64,000 nucleotides of DNA from Ancylobacter novellus (GTDB taxonomy: Bacteria; Pseudomonadota; Alphaproteobacteria; Rhizobiales; Methylopilaceae): positions 186,001-250,000 of the forward strand of contig QFPN01000001.1 of assembly GCA_003241695.1 (NCBI GenBank). The letters run 5' to 3'. Position 1 is the stretch's first letter, and each line of letters starts with the position of its first letter. The position numbers were made by a program, and so were the translations under genes. Below, piece after piece: positions 42,322 to 49,091 of the stretch. Under the pieces are notes generated by a model. The model saw only the letters and a program-made list of their open reading frames with translations. It did no database searches and had not been told where the DNA came from.

Positions 42322-43209
42322 TCAGGTGCCCTTGGCCACGATCGCCTCGTGCCAGGAGACGGCGCGGCGCATCATGCCGAGGTGCTGGCGCTCGTACATG
42401 CGGCCGCCGATCTTGAGCGCGCCGGCCTTGCCGTGCTCCGGCATGTCGAAGGTTTCGATCACCGTACGGGCGCGCTCGACCTCCTCGGCGCTCGGCGCGA
42501 AGCAGGTGTTGGCCGGCTCGATCTGGTTCGGATGGATGATGGTCTTGCCGTCGAAGCCGAGGTCGCGCGACTGGCGGCATTCTTCGCGGCAGCCGTCCAC
42601 GTCCTCGATGTCGTTGAACACGCCGTCGAGGATGGTGAGGCCGTTGGCGCGCGCCGCCGCGAGCGCGAACATGATCCAGGGCATCATCGGCGCGCGGCCC
42701 TTCACGAGCTGCGCCCAGGTGTCCTTGGCGAGATCGTTGGTGCCGAGCACGAGACAGGAAAGCCGGGAGCCGGGGACAGTGCGGCGCCCCTTGGCGATCT
42801 CCTGGATGTTGAGGATCGAGGCGGGCGTCTCGATCATCGCCCAGACGTCGATGCTCTCGGGCGCGTCGAGCGCCTCGAGGCGGTTGGCCATGTGCTCGAG
42901 CACCGCGGTCGAGGAGACCTTGGGCATCAGGATGGCGTCGGGCTTCGCCTCGATCGCGGCCTGCAGGTCGGCCTCGCCCCACGGGGTCTGCGGCGCGTTC
43001 ACGCGAATGATGATCTCGCGGTCGCCGTAGCCGCCCTCCTTCACCGCGCGGCACACCTGCTCGCGGGCGATTTCCTTCGCGTCCGGCGCGACCGCATCCT
43101 CGAGGTCGAGGATCAGGCTGTCCGCGGCGAGCGTCTTCGCCTTGTCGAGCGCCCTCTGGTTCGATCCCGGCATGTAGAGAACGCTGCGGCGCAGACGAAG
43201 ATCGGCCAT
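42322..43209 (-). CDS. HpcH/HpaI aldolase, CitE/malyl-CoA lyase-like
   Basis: A 295-residue TIM barrel of the citrate lyase beta-like group. Arg-Arg-Ser-Val-Leu-Tyr-Met-Pro-Gly-Ser-Asn at the start, Leu-Asp-Leu-Glu-Asp-Ala-Val-Ala-Pro (about 34-42), Met-Ile-Glu-Thr-Pro (metal Glu, about 137), and Gly-Phe-Asp-Gly-Lys-Thr-Ile-Ile-His-Pro-Asn-Gln (about 228-239). Candidate reactions are cleavage of malyl-CoA or citramalyl-CoA, or malyl-CoA thioester hydrolysis. The citrate lyase alpha and gamma subunits are absent, so a citrate lyase role is unlikely. GGGAG lies upstream of the ATG. Confidence 0.9.
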   Translation of the reverse strand: MADLRLRRSVLYMPGSNQRALDKAKTLAADSLILDLEDAVAPDAKEIAREQVCRAVKEGGYGDREIIIRVNAPQTPWGEADLQAAIEAKPDAILMPKVSSTAVLEHMANRLEALDAPESIDVWAMIETPASILNIQEIAKGRRTVPGSRLSCLVLGTNDLAKDTWAQLVKGRAPMMPWIMFALAAARANGLTILDGVFNDIEDVDGCREECRQSRDLGFDGKTIIHPNQIEPANTCFAPSAEEVERARTVIETFDMPEHGKAGALKIGGRMYERQHLGMMRRAVSWHEAIVAKGT

Positions 43210-43315
43210 TATCGGCTCCCGTGATCGATCGGACGAGCCTTCCTATCAGACATCCGCTTCGCACGCGCAACACGAGCGTCTCGGCAATTCGGGCGCCTCT
43301 CCGGTCGGTCAAGAA

Positions 43316-43344
43316 CGAAAAAAGGCCGGGACGAGCCCGACCTT
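43316..43344 (-). terminator. Rho-independent terminator after flhB
   Basis: AAGG-x-CGGG (43322-43330) pairs with CCCG-x-CCTT (43336-43344); on the minus strand a run of six T follows (43318-43323). It ends the flgB-flhB operon about 130 bases after its last stop. Confidence 0.8.
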
Positions 43345-43476
43345 CTCCCTGTCGTCTCGAAGCGCGGCCGCCAGTACATCCGTGGTCGGCCGCGAGAGAC
43401 GATCGCCCGACGCGCAGGCCGGACATGACACGAGCCTATCCGGCGACGGTTAAGCATTTATGACCGCCTGCGGCGC

Positions 43477-44538
43477 TCATCCCCGCCCCTTGCGCCGCAT
43501 GACGAAGCCGATGACTTCGGCCACGGCCTTGTAGTGGTCCGGCGGGATCTCGCGGTCGACTTCGAGCGCGGCGTGCAGCGAGCGGGCGAGCGGCGGGTTC
43601 TCGATCACCGTCACGCCCGCCTCCTCGGCGATCTTCCTGATGCGCAGCGCGATAGCGTCGACGCCCTTCGCCACGCAGGTCGGGGCGTTCATGCCGGGCT
43701 CGTATTTCAGCGCGACCGCGTAATGGGTCGGGTTTGCGATCACCACCGTCGCGCCCGGCACCGCCGCCATCATGCGCTTCTTCGAGCGGCTCTGCCGGAT
43801 CGCCCGGATGCGCGCCTTGACGTGCGGATCGCCCTCCTGCTGCTTGTGCTCGTCCTTGACCTCCTGCAGCGTCATCTTCTGACGCTCGCGCCAGCGATGG
43901 CGCTGGAACAGGTAGTCGGCGATCGCGATCACGGCGAACACGGCCACCGAGGCGACCAGCACCCTGAGGCTCAGCGTCTTCAGAAGCGGCAGGAGCGTTC
44001 CGACGTCGGCCTCGGCGAGGGTCGTGAGGCGCGTGCGTTCCGGCCAGGCGACGTTCCAGATGACGGCGCCGACGATGCCGATCTTCAAGAGCCCCTTGCC
44101 GAAGTTGACGAGGCCCTCGACCGAGAAGATCCGCTTGAAGCCGGACAGCGGAGAGATCTTCGAGAGCTTCGGCGTCAGGGGCTCGCCGGTCATCAGCGGC
44201 GGATGCTGGACGAGGTTTCCGGCGACAGCGGCGAGCGTCAGGAACAGCATGGGCAGCGCGAGCGCGGCCCCGATCGCAAGGCCGAGCCCGCCGGCCATGG
44301 CGCGGAGCGACAGGCCGTCGACCGCGATCGTCTCTGGCGCGGCGAGAAAGCGGGTCAGCGCCTGGCCGAGGCTCGCCGCAGCGCCGTCGCCGAAGATCGA
44401 GATCACCAGCGTCGCGGCTGCGAGGCCGAACCAGACGTTGAGCTCCTGGCTCTTGGCGACGTCGCCCCGCTTCAGCGCGTCGTCGAGGCGCTTTCGGGTC
44501 GGTTCTTCGGTTTTTTCGCCGCCCTCGGACTCGGCCAT
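43477..44538 (-). CDS. flhB: Flagellar export switch protein FlhB
   Basis: Inner-membrane component of the flagellar type III export gate that switches secretion from hook to filament substrates. 353 residues: a hydrophilic Lys-Thr-Glu-Glu-Pro-Thr start, four helices, and a cytoplasmic domain with the self-cleaving Asn-Pro-Thr-His (about residue 265), followed by Tyr-Ala-Val-Ala-Leu-Lys-Tyr. Last gene of the flgB-flgC-fliE-fliQ-fliR-flhB unit; three bases separate it from fliR. Confidence 0.98.
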   Translation of the reverse strand: MAESEGGEKTEEPTRKRLDDALKRGDVAKSQELNVWFGLAAATLVISIFGDGAAASLGQALTRFLAAPETIAVDGLSLRAMAGGLGLAIGAALALPMLFLTLAAVAGNLVQHPPLMTGEPLTPKLSKISPLSGFKRIFSVEGLVNFGKGLLKIGIVGAVIWNVAWPERTRLTTLAEADVGTLLPLLKTLSLRVLVASVAVFAVIAIADYLFQRHRWRERQKMTLQEVKDEHKQQEGDPHVKARIRAIRQSRSKKRMMAAVPGATVVIANPTHYAVALKYEPGMNAPTCVAKGVDAIALRIRKIAEEAGVTVIENPPLARSLHAALEVDREIPPDHYKAVAEVIGFVMRRKGRG

Positions 44539-44541
44539 CGC

Positions 44542-45303
44542 CTAGCGCCCCGTGAGCAGGCGCAGCGTGTCGCCGACGCCGTCGAGGAAGACGCCCATCA
44601 GCACGCCGAGCGTGACTGCGAGCAGCGCGAAGCCCGCCAACAGGGTCAGGGGAGCGGCGACGAAGAACACCTGGAGCTGCGGCATCAGCCGCGAGAGCAC
44701 GCCGAGCCCGAGATTGAACACGAGGCCGAACACCAGAAACGGCGCCGACACCTGCACCCCGATGCGGAAGGCGTCGGAGGCGGCGCCGAGGGCGAGCTTG
44801 GCGGCGTCGCCGGTCTCTGGGATCATGCCCGGTCGAAACGCCTCGTAGCTCTCGGCGATCGCGGCGATGACGAGATGGTGCAGGTCGGTCGCAAAGATCA
44901 GCGCGATCCCGACGAGGCTGAAGAAGGCGCCGACGATCGCGCTCTGCTGGCCCTGCGTCGGATCGACCGTCATCACGAAGCCGAGGCCGAGCTGGTTCGC
45001 CACCACGTTGCCCGCGACCGAGAGCGCCGACATCACGAAGCGCCCGACGAGGCCGAGCATAAGCCCGACGGCGACCTCCGACAAAGCGAGTCCGATCAGG
45101 CGCGCGGGATCGGTCGCGTCGACCTGATAGAGCGGCCGGGCGAAAGGCCAGAACACGAAGGCGAGCAGCACCGCGATCGTCAGCCGGAAGCGCGGCGAGA
45201 CGTTCTCCTCGCCGAGCGCCGGCAGCAGCATGACGAGCGCGCCGACCCGCGCGAGGATCAGCACGAATGCCGCGACTTCGTTCGGAAGGAACTCGAGGGT
45301 CAT
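44542..45303 (-). CDS. fliR: Flagellar biosynthetic protein FliR
   Basis: Export gate membrane protein, 253 residues and about six helices. Typical Ala-Arg-Val-Gly-Ala near the N-terminus (about 17-21) and Met-Thr-Val-Asp-Pro-Thr-Gln-Gly-Gln-Gln-Ser motif (about 111). Packs with FliP and FliQ in the export channel. Immediately precedes flhB and follows fliQ by about 40 bases. Confidence 0.96.
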   Translation of the reverse strand: MTLEFLPNEVAAFVLILARVGALVMLLPALGEENVSPRFRLTIAVLLAFVFWPFARPLYQVDATDPARLIGLALSEVAVGLMLGLVGRFVMSALSVAGNVVANQLGLGFVMTVDPTQGQQSAIVGAFFSLVGIALIFATDLHHLVIAAIAESYEAFRPGMIPETGDAAKLALGAASDAFRIGVQVSAPFLVFGLVFNLGLGVLSRLMPQLQVFFVAAPLTLLAGFALLAVTLGVLMGVFLDGVGDTLRLLTGR

Positions 45304-45344
45304 GGGGCGGCCGGGGCGACTGACCGCCCATCCCTATCCGAGTC

Positions 45345-45611
45345 TCACCCGCCCGAGACGATCTTCTCGGCGATACGGGTCATATGTCCGGCAAGCGCGT
45401 CGCCCATGAAGGGAAGCGCGAGCAGCATCGCGGCGAAAAGCGCGAGGATCTTGGGCACGAACACCAACGTCATTTCCTGGATCTGGGTCAGCGCCTGCAG
45501 CAGCGAGACCGCGACGCCGACGACGAGCGTCACGACCATCAGCGGGCCGCCGACCTTGAGAATCGTCCAGAGGCCGTCGCGCGCGACGTCGAGGACTTCG
45601 GGACCGGTCAT
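45345..45611 (-). CDS. fliQ: Flagellar biosynthetic protein FliQ
   Basis: Export gate subunit, 88 residues with two hydrophobic helices. Family traits: Pro-Leu-Met-Val-Val-Thr-Leu-Val-Val-Gly (helix 1), Leu-Leu-Gln-Ala-Leu-Thr-Gln-Ile-Gln-Glu-Met-Thr-Leu (about 34-46) and Val-Pro-Lys-Ile. Full length. Between fliE and fliR. Confidence 0.96.
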   Translation of the reverse strand: MTGPEVLDVARDGLWTILKVGGPLMVVTLVVGVAVSLLQALTQIQEMTLVFVPKILALFAAMLLALPFMGDALAGHMTRIAEKIVSGG

Positions 45612-45662
45612 GGGGGTCGAACCTGCGAAAAGACGTTCTGGAACCGAAAGCCGCGCCGCCGA

Positions 45663-45977
45663 TCAGATCGGCATGCGCATGATTTCCTCATAGGCCGAGA
45701 TCACCTTGTCCCGGACGCTGACGAGCGTGTCGAGTGCAAGCTCGCTCTCGGCGACAGCGGTGACGACGTCGACCACGTCTCCCTTGCCCGAGATCGCCGA
45801 GAGGGCCTTGGCGTCGGTCTGGCGGCCCTGCTCGGCGAAGCCCGAGATCGCCTGCTCCAGCATGTCGCCGAAGCCGCCGCCCTTGGGCGCGGCGAGCGGC
45901 GAGGCGCCGCCCGCGAGGCCGCCGGCGAGGCTCGAGATCGAGGCGTAGGCGTTCGCCGCGGAGATCGGACTGGTCAT
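45663..45977 (-). CDS. fliE: Flagellar hook-basal body protein FliE
   Basis: 104 residues. Links the MS ring to the rod and is the first exported rod component. C-terminal block Ala-Glu-Ser-Glu-Leu-Ala-Leu-Asp-Thr-Leu-Val-Ser-Val-Arg-Asp-Lys-Val (about 72-88) and Tyr-Glu-Glu-Ile-Met-Arg-Met-Pro-Ile end are diagnostic. Short gap to flgC upstream. Confidence 0.95.
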   Translation of the reverse strand: MTSPISAANAYASISSLAGGLAGGASPLAAPKGGGFGDMLEQAISGFAEQGRQTDAKALSAISGKGDVVDVVTAVAESELALDTLVSVRDKVISAYEEIMRMPI

Positions 45978-45991
45978 CGGCCGCTATCCCT

Positions 45992-46402
45992 TCAGGCGCG
46001 CAGGATTTCGAGCGTGCGGGCGATCATGCGCCGCGCCGCGCCCACCATGTTGAGGTTCGCCTCGTAGGACCGCTGCGCCTCGCGCATGTCGGTCTGCTCG
46101 ATCAGCGAATTGACGTTCGGCAGCAGCACGTCGCCCTTGGCGTCGGCGAGCGGGTTGCCGGGGTCGTGCTTGACGCGGAACTCCGACTGGTCGCGCCCGA
46201 CGCGGCCGAGCTTGACAACCTGCGCGCCGAGTTCGTCGTCGAAGCTCGCCTTGAGCGTCGGCACCTTGCGCCGGTAGGGCTCGCCTCCCGGCGTCCGGGA
46301 GGTCGAATCGGCGTTGGCGATGTTCTCGGCGATGATCCGCATGCGGCCCGCCTCGGCCTTGAGGCCGGCGGCCGCGACGCCGATGGCGCGCGTGAGGTCC
46401 AT
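45992..46402 (-). CDS. flgC: Flagellar basal-body rod protein FlgC
   Basis: 136 residues. Proximal rod subunit. N-terminal rod motif Ala-Glu-Asn-Ile-Ala-Asn-Ala-Asp-Ser (about 25-33), Asp-Pro-Gly-Asn-Pro-Leu-Ala-Asp (about 77), Val-Asn-Ser-Leu-Ile-Glu-Gln-Thr-Asp-Met and C-terminal Ser-Tyr-Glu-Ala-Asn-Leu are as expected. 12 bases after flgB. Confidence 0.97.
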   Translation of the reverse strand: MDLTRAIGVAAAGLKAEAGRMRIIAENIANADSTSRTPGGEPYRRKVPTLKASFDDELGAQVVKLGRVGRDQSEFRVKHDPGNPLADAKGDVLLPNVNSLIEQTDMREAQRSYEANLNMVGAARRMIARTLEILRA

Positions 46403-46414
46403 GGGCGTGCTCCC

Positions 46415-46831
46415 TCAGCGCCTACCGAGCGCGGTTCTGAGAAGGCCGAGGCTCTTGGAATAGAGCATCGCGGCCATCTGGTGATCCATCTGGTTCTGGG
46501 CGGCCTTCGCCATCTGCTCCTCGAGCGTGACCGAATTGCCGTCCGGCGTCCGGGCGAAGCCATCGACGTTTCGCGCCCTGCCTTCCTCCTGGATCGAGGC
46601 GAGCGTCATGTGGCGCGCGTCGGTGCGCGTCGGCGCGGGCCCTGGCTCCGACAGCTCCGGCGGCGCGAGGTCCTGGCCGCGGAAGTTCGGCGTCGAGGCG
46701 TTCGCGACGTTCTCGGCGAGCACGCCCTGCCGAACCTCGTGCCAGCGCATCTTTGTCTTCAGGGCCGCGATCAACGACGGTTCGGAGATGCCGGACAAGG
46801 GTCTTTCTCCAGTCGCGGTCCGGCGTTCCAT
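46415..46831 (-). CDS. flgB: Flagellar basal-body rod protein FlgB
   Basis: 138 residues. Proximal rod subunit and first gene of a six-gene export/rod operon. Motifs: Leu-Ala-Glu-Asn-Val-Ala-Asn-Ala-Ser-Thr-Pro (about 35-45), Glu-Glu-Gln-Met-Ala-Lys and a C-terminal Met-Leu-Tyr-Ser-Lys-Ser-Leu-Gly-Leu-Leu-Arg. The upstream region has a CGGCA-N5-TGCCG palindrome and a CtrA-like box. Confidence 0.96.
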   Translation of the reverse strand: MERRTATGERPLSGISEPSLIAALKTKMRWHEVRQGVLAENVANASTPNFRGQDLAPPELSEPGPAPTRTDARHMTLASIQEEGRARNVDGFARTPDGNSVTLEEQMAKAAQNQMDHQMAAMLYSKSLGLLRTALGRR

Positions 46832-46853
46832 TTTCGCGATTTGCGCCGCCGCC

Positions 46854-46868
46854 CGGCAAAATCTGCCG
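46854..46868. promoter_or_regulatory. FlbD-site-like palindrome at the flgB promoter
   Basis: CGGCA-AAATC-TGCCG, perfect 5-base arms around a 5-base spacer, 23 bases before the flgB start and right below the CtrA-like box. Similar palindromes occur at the two sigma-54 promoters of this cluster. Placed over the expected -10 region, it could mediate repression, as the ftr4 site does at Caulobacter fliF. Confidence 0.5.
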
Positions 46869-46873
46869 CCTGG

Positions 46874-46892
46874 ATGGTTAATGAGCCGTTAA
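46874..46892 (-). promoter_or_regulatory. CtrA-like box upstream of flgB
   Basis: On the minus strand TTAA-CGGCTCA-TTAACCAT, an exact full consensus (TTAA-N7-TTAA with the CCAT extension), about 45-60 bases before the flgB start. Expected to activate an early class of flagellar genes. Confidence 0.7.
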
Positions 46893-47043
46893 GAACGTTA
46901 AGTTTCCATTCACCTTGCGCGTGACTCTGGCTATGACGAAAACGCCGGTCGCGGTCGTGTGATGGTTTCACGGGTCGACCAAGCCCGGTCCGCGCCGGCC
47001 GCGCCGACTTACGGTCTGCGCCTTCGAGAGTGAGGTATCTCGC

Positions 47044-48303
47044 GTGTTCGACCAGTTCCTGGGCGACGTCCCGACGCCCCTCAAGTTCCTTTTGGCCTTC
47101 GTGGTCGTCATCCTGCTGATTTTCGTCGCCGCCTGGCTGATCCGGCGATTCGGCGGGCAGCGCTTCGGTCCGGCCGCGGGCGCAGGCCGGTCGCGGCAGC
47201 CGCGGCTCGGCGTGCTCGACGTGCTGGCGATCGACGGACGGCGACGGCTCGTGATCGTGCGGCGCGACAATGTCGAACATCTCGTGATGATCGGCGGCCC
47301 GAACGACGTCGTGGTCGAAAGCGGCATCCTGCGGCAGCCGCCGGCGATGCAGGTCGCGCGCGAGGCGCCGCCGATGGCGCAGGTCGAAGCGCAGCCGGCC
47401 CGCACGACGCCGCCGCAGCCCGTTCCCGCGCCGCAGGCTCCGCGCGCGCCTGCGCCAACCGCGCCGCAACTGGAGCCGCAGCGCGCCCAGCCGAGGGTCG
47501 CCGAAGGACCGGCGGTCGTCGCTGCGCCGCCGCTGCAGCCCTCAGCGCCGACCGCTCCCGTCCGCCCTGCCGCCGCCCCGCCCGTGGTGGCGCCCCAGCG
47601 GCCCGCCGCTCAGGCGGCGCCTGTGGTCCAGCCGGTCCGGCCGACGACGCCCGCTCCGGCCGTCCGTCCGGCGGCTCCGGTCGAAGCCGTCAAACCCGAG
47701 GCTCCGAAACCGGAGGCTCCGAAGCCCGAAGCCGTCAAGGCCGACGCGCCCAAATCGGAAGCGCCCAAGCCCGAAGCTCCCAAGCCCGAAGCCGCGAAGC
47801 CGCAGCCGCCAAAAGCCGAGGCGCCGAGAGCGGAGGCGCCCTCTGCCGTCATGCCGCAACCGGCCGCAAAACCGGCGCCTGCTCCGACCCCGGCTCCCGT
47901 CGTCGCCAAACCGGCGCCTGCTCCGCAGCCGGCGGCCGTCCGGCAGCCGGCTGCGGCTCCTGCCGCTCCGGCCCTCGAACCCGCGAACCGTTCGAGCGAG
48001 CTCGCCGAGCGGCTCGCGGCCGCGCTGAAGCGGCCCGTCTCGCCGGCGCTCCGTCCCGCGCCGGTCGCCGAGAAGCCAGCCGCGCCGCAGGCCGATCTGC
48101 CGCGCGAGATGCCGGCGATGAGCGTCGAGGCTCCCGCCCCGTCCGACACGCCGAAACCCGCCGCCGCGAAACCGCCCGCCGCGCCCGAGGTCAAGCCCGA
48201 GCCGCGCGACGCCGCGGATCCCTTCGCCGACGACGATCTGCTCGCCTCTCTGGAGGCCGACATGGCGAACCTGCTCGGGCGGGATGTCGGCAAGGGCAAA
48301 TGA
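47044..48303 (+). CDS. fliO: FliO-like flagellar protein with long Pro/Ala/Lys-rich tail
   Basis: Assists FliP assembly in the export gate. Residues 1-95 match FliO: one helix (about 13-33) then a small beta domain (Leu-Gly-Val-Leu-Asp-Val-Leu-Ala-Ile-Asp-Gly-Arg-Arg and Leu-Val-Ile-Val-Arg-Arg-Asp). From about 100 to 400 it is low complexity, with Lys-Pro-Glu-Ala-Pro type repeats at about 218-265 and Ala/Pro/Gln blocks, ending in an acidic stretch (Asp-Pro-Phe-Ala-Asp-Asp-Asp). FliO is usually 100-150 residues; this one is 419. Starts GTG after a weak TGAGG. Followed by fliP with a 20-base overlap. Confidence 0.88.
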   Translation: MFDQFLGDVPTPLKFLLAFVVVILLIFVAAWLIRRFGGQRFGPAAGAGRSRQPRLGVLDVLAIDGRRRLVIVRRDNVEHLVMIGGPNDVVVESGILRQPPAMQVAREAPPMAQVEAQPARTTPPQPVPAPQAPRAPAPTAPQLEPQRAQPRVAEGPAVVAAPPLQPSAPTAPVRPAAAPPVVAPQRPAAQAAPVVQPVRPTTPAPAVRPAAPVEAVKPEAPKPEAPKPEAVKADAPKSEAPKPEAPKPEAAKPQPPKAEAPRAEAPSAVMPQPAAKPAPAPTPAPVVAKPAPAPQPAAVRQPAAAPAAPALEPANRSSELAERLAAALKRPVSPALRPAPVAEKPAAPQADLPREMPAMSVEAPAPSDTPKPAAAKPPAAPEVKPEPRDAADPFADDDLLASLEADMANLLGRDVGKGK

Positions 48304-49072
48304 CGCGACGCGCGGCCAGCCCGGCGCGGTCCGCTTTCGCGGACTGAGGCGGGCGGCCGGCGCCGCGGCCGTCGTCGCCGGCCTGCTCCTCGCCGCGCCG
48401 GTCGCGGCCCAGACCATGACGCTCGACCTCGGACAGGGCGGCGTCAGCGAGCGCGCGCTCCAGATCGTCGCGCTCATCACGGTGCTGAGCCTCGCGCCCT
48501 CGATCCTCGTGATGGTCACCTGCTTCACGCGGATCGTGGTCGTGCTGTCGCTGCTCCGCACCGCGATCGGCACGCAGACGGCGCCGCCCAACGCGGTGGT
48601 GACGGCGCTCGCGCTCTTTCTCACGGCTTTCGTCATGGGGCCGACCTTCCAGCAGGCCTACACGGACGGCGTGCAGCCGCGCCTCGCCGGCCAGATCGAC
48701 GACGCGACCGCGTTCCAGCGCGCAGCCGCTCCGTTCCGCACCTTCATGCTGAGCCATGTGCGCGAGAAGGACCTGTCGCTGTTCCAGGGCCTGTCGCGCG
48801 AGCCGAACCCGGAGACGCCCGACCAGGTGTCCCTCAGGGTGCTGGTGCCCGCCTTCATGATCTCGGAGCTCCGGCGAGCGTTCGAGATCGGCTTCCTGCT
48901 GTTCGTGCCCTTCCTCGTGATCGACCTCGTCGTCGCCTCGGTGCTCATGTCGATGGGCATGATGATGCTGCCGCCGGCGATCGTGTCGCTGCCGTTCAAG
49001 CTGATCTTCTTCGTGCTGGTCGACGGCTGGAATCTCGTCGCCGGCAGTCTGGTGCAGAGCTACGGGACGTAG
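48284..49072 (+). CDS. fliP: Flagellar biosynthetic protein FliP
   Basis: Export gate core subunit of 262 residues: cleaved-type signal peptide (to about residue 42), and four helices with Met-Val-Thr-Cys-Phe-Thr-Arg-Ile-Val-Val-Val (about 78-88), Arg-Thr-Ala-Ile-Gly-Thr-Gln, and C-terminal Met-Met-Met-Leu-Pro-Pro-Ala with Lys-Leu-Ile-Phe-Phe-Val-Leu-Val-Asp-Gly-Trp. The only in-frame ATG that keeps the signal peptide is 48284, inside the end of fliO. Confidence 0.96.
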   Translation: MSARANDATRGQPGAVRFRGLRRAAGAAAVVAGLLLAAPVAAQTMTLDLGQGGVSERALQIVALITVLSLAPSILVMVTCFTRIVVVLSLLRTAIGTQTAPPNAVVTALALFLTAFVMGPTFQQAYTDGVQPRLAGQIDDATAFQRAAAPFRTFMLSHVREKDLSLFQGLSREPNPETPDQVSLRVLVPAFMISELRRAFEIGFLLFVPFLVIDLVVASVLMSMGMMMLPPAIVSLPFKLIFFVLVDGWNLVAGSLVQSYGT

Positions 49073-49091
49073 GCCTGACGCGCGGTCAGGC
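49073..49091. terminator. Hairpin between fliP and the TPR-like gene
   Basis: GCCTGAC-GCGCG-GTCAGGC, a perfect 7-base-pair stem in the 13-base gap of two convergent genes and overlapping the last codons of the second. No T-run. Confidence 0.4.

Noticed and set aside
42322..43209. Citrate lyase beta subunit
   Set aside because: Alpha and gamma subunits and the accessory genes are missing; stand-alone CitE-like proteins usually act on malyl- or citramalyl-CoA.
43534..45693. Open frame of 719 codons on the plus strand across flhB, fliR and fliQ
   Set aside because: Antisense to three flagellar genes; Arg/Glu/His-rich composition typical of a shadow.
47690..47860. Short direct repeats that might suggest a CRISPR or satellite
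   Set aside because: They encode Lys-Pro-Glu-Ala-Pro units inside fliO, keep the frame and have no spacers.
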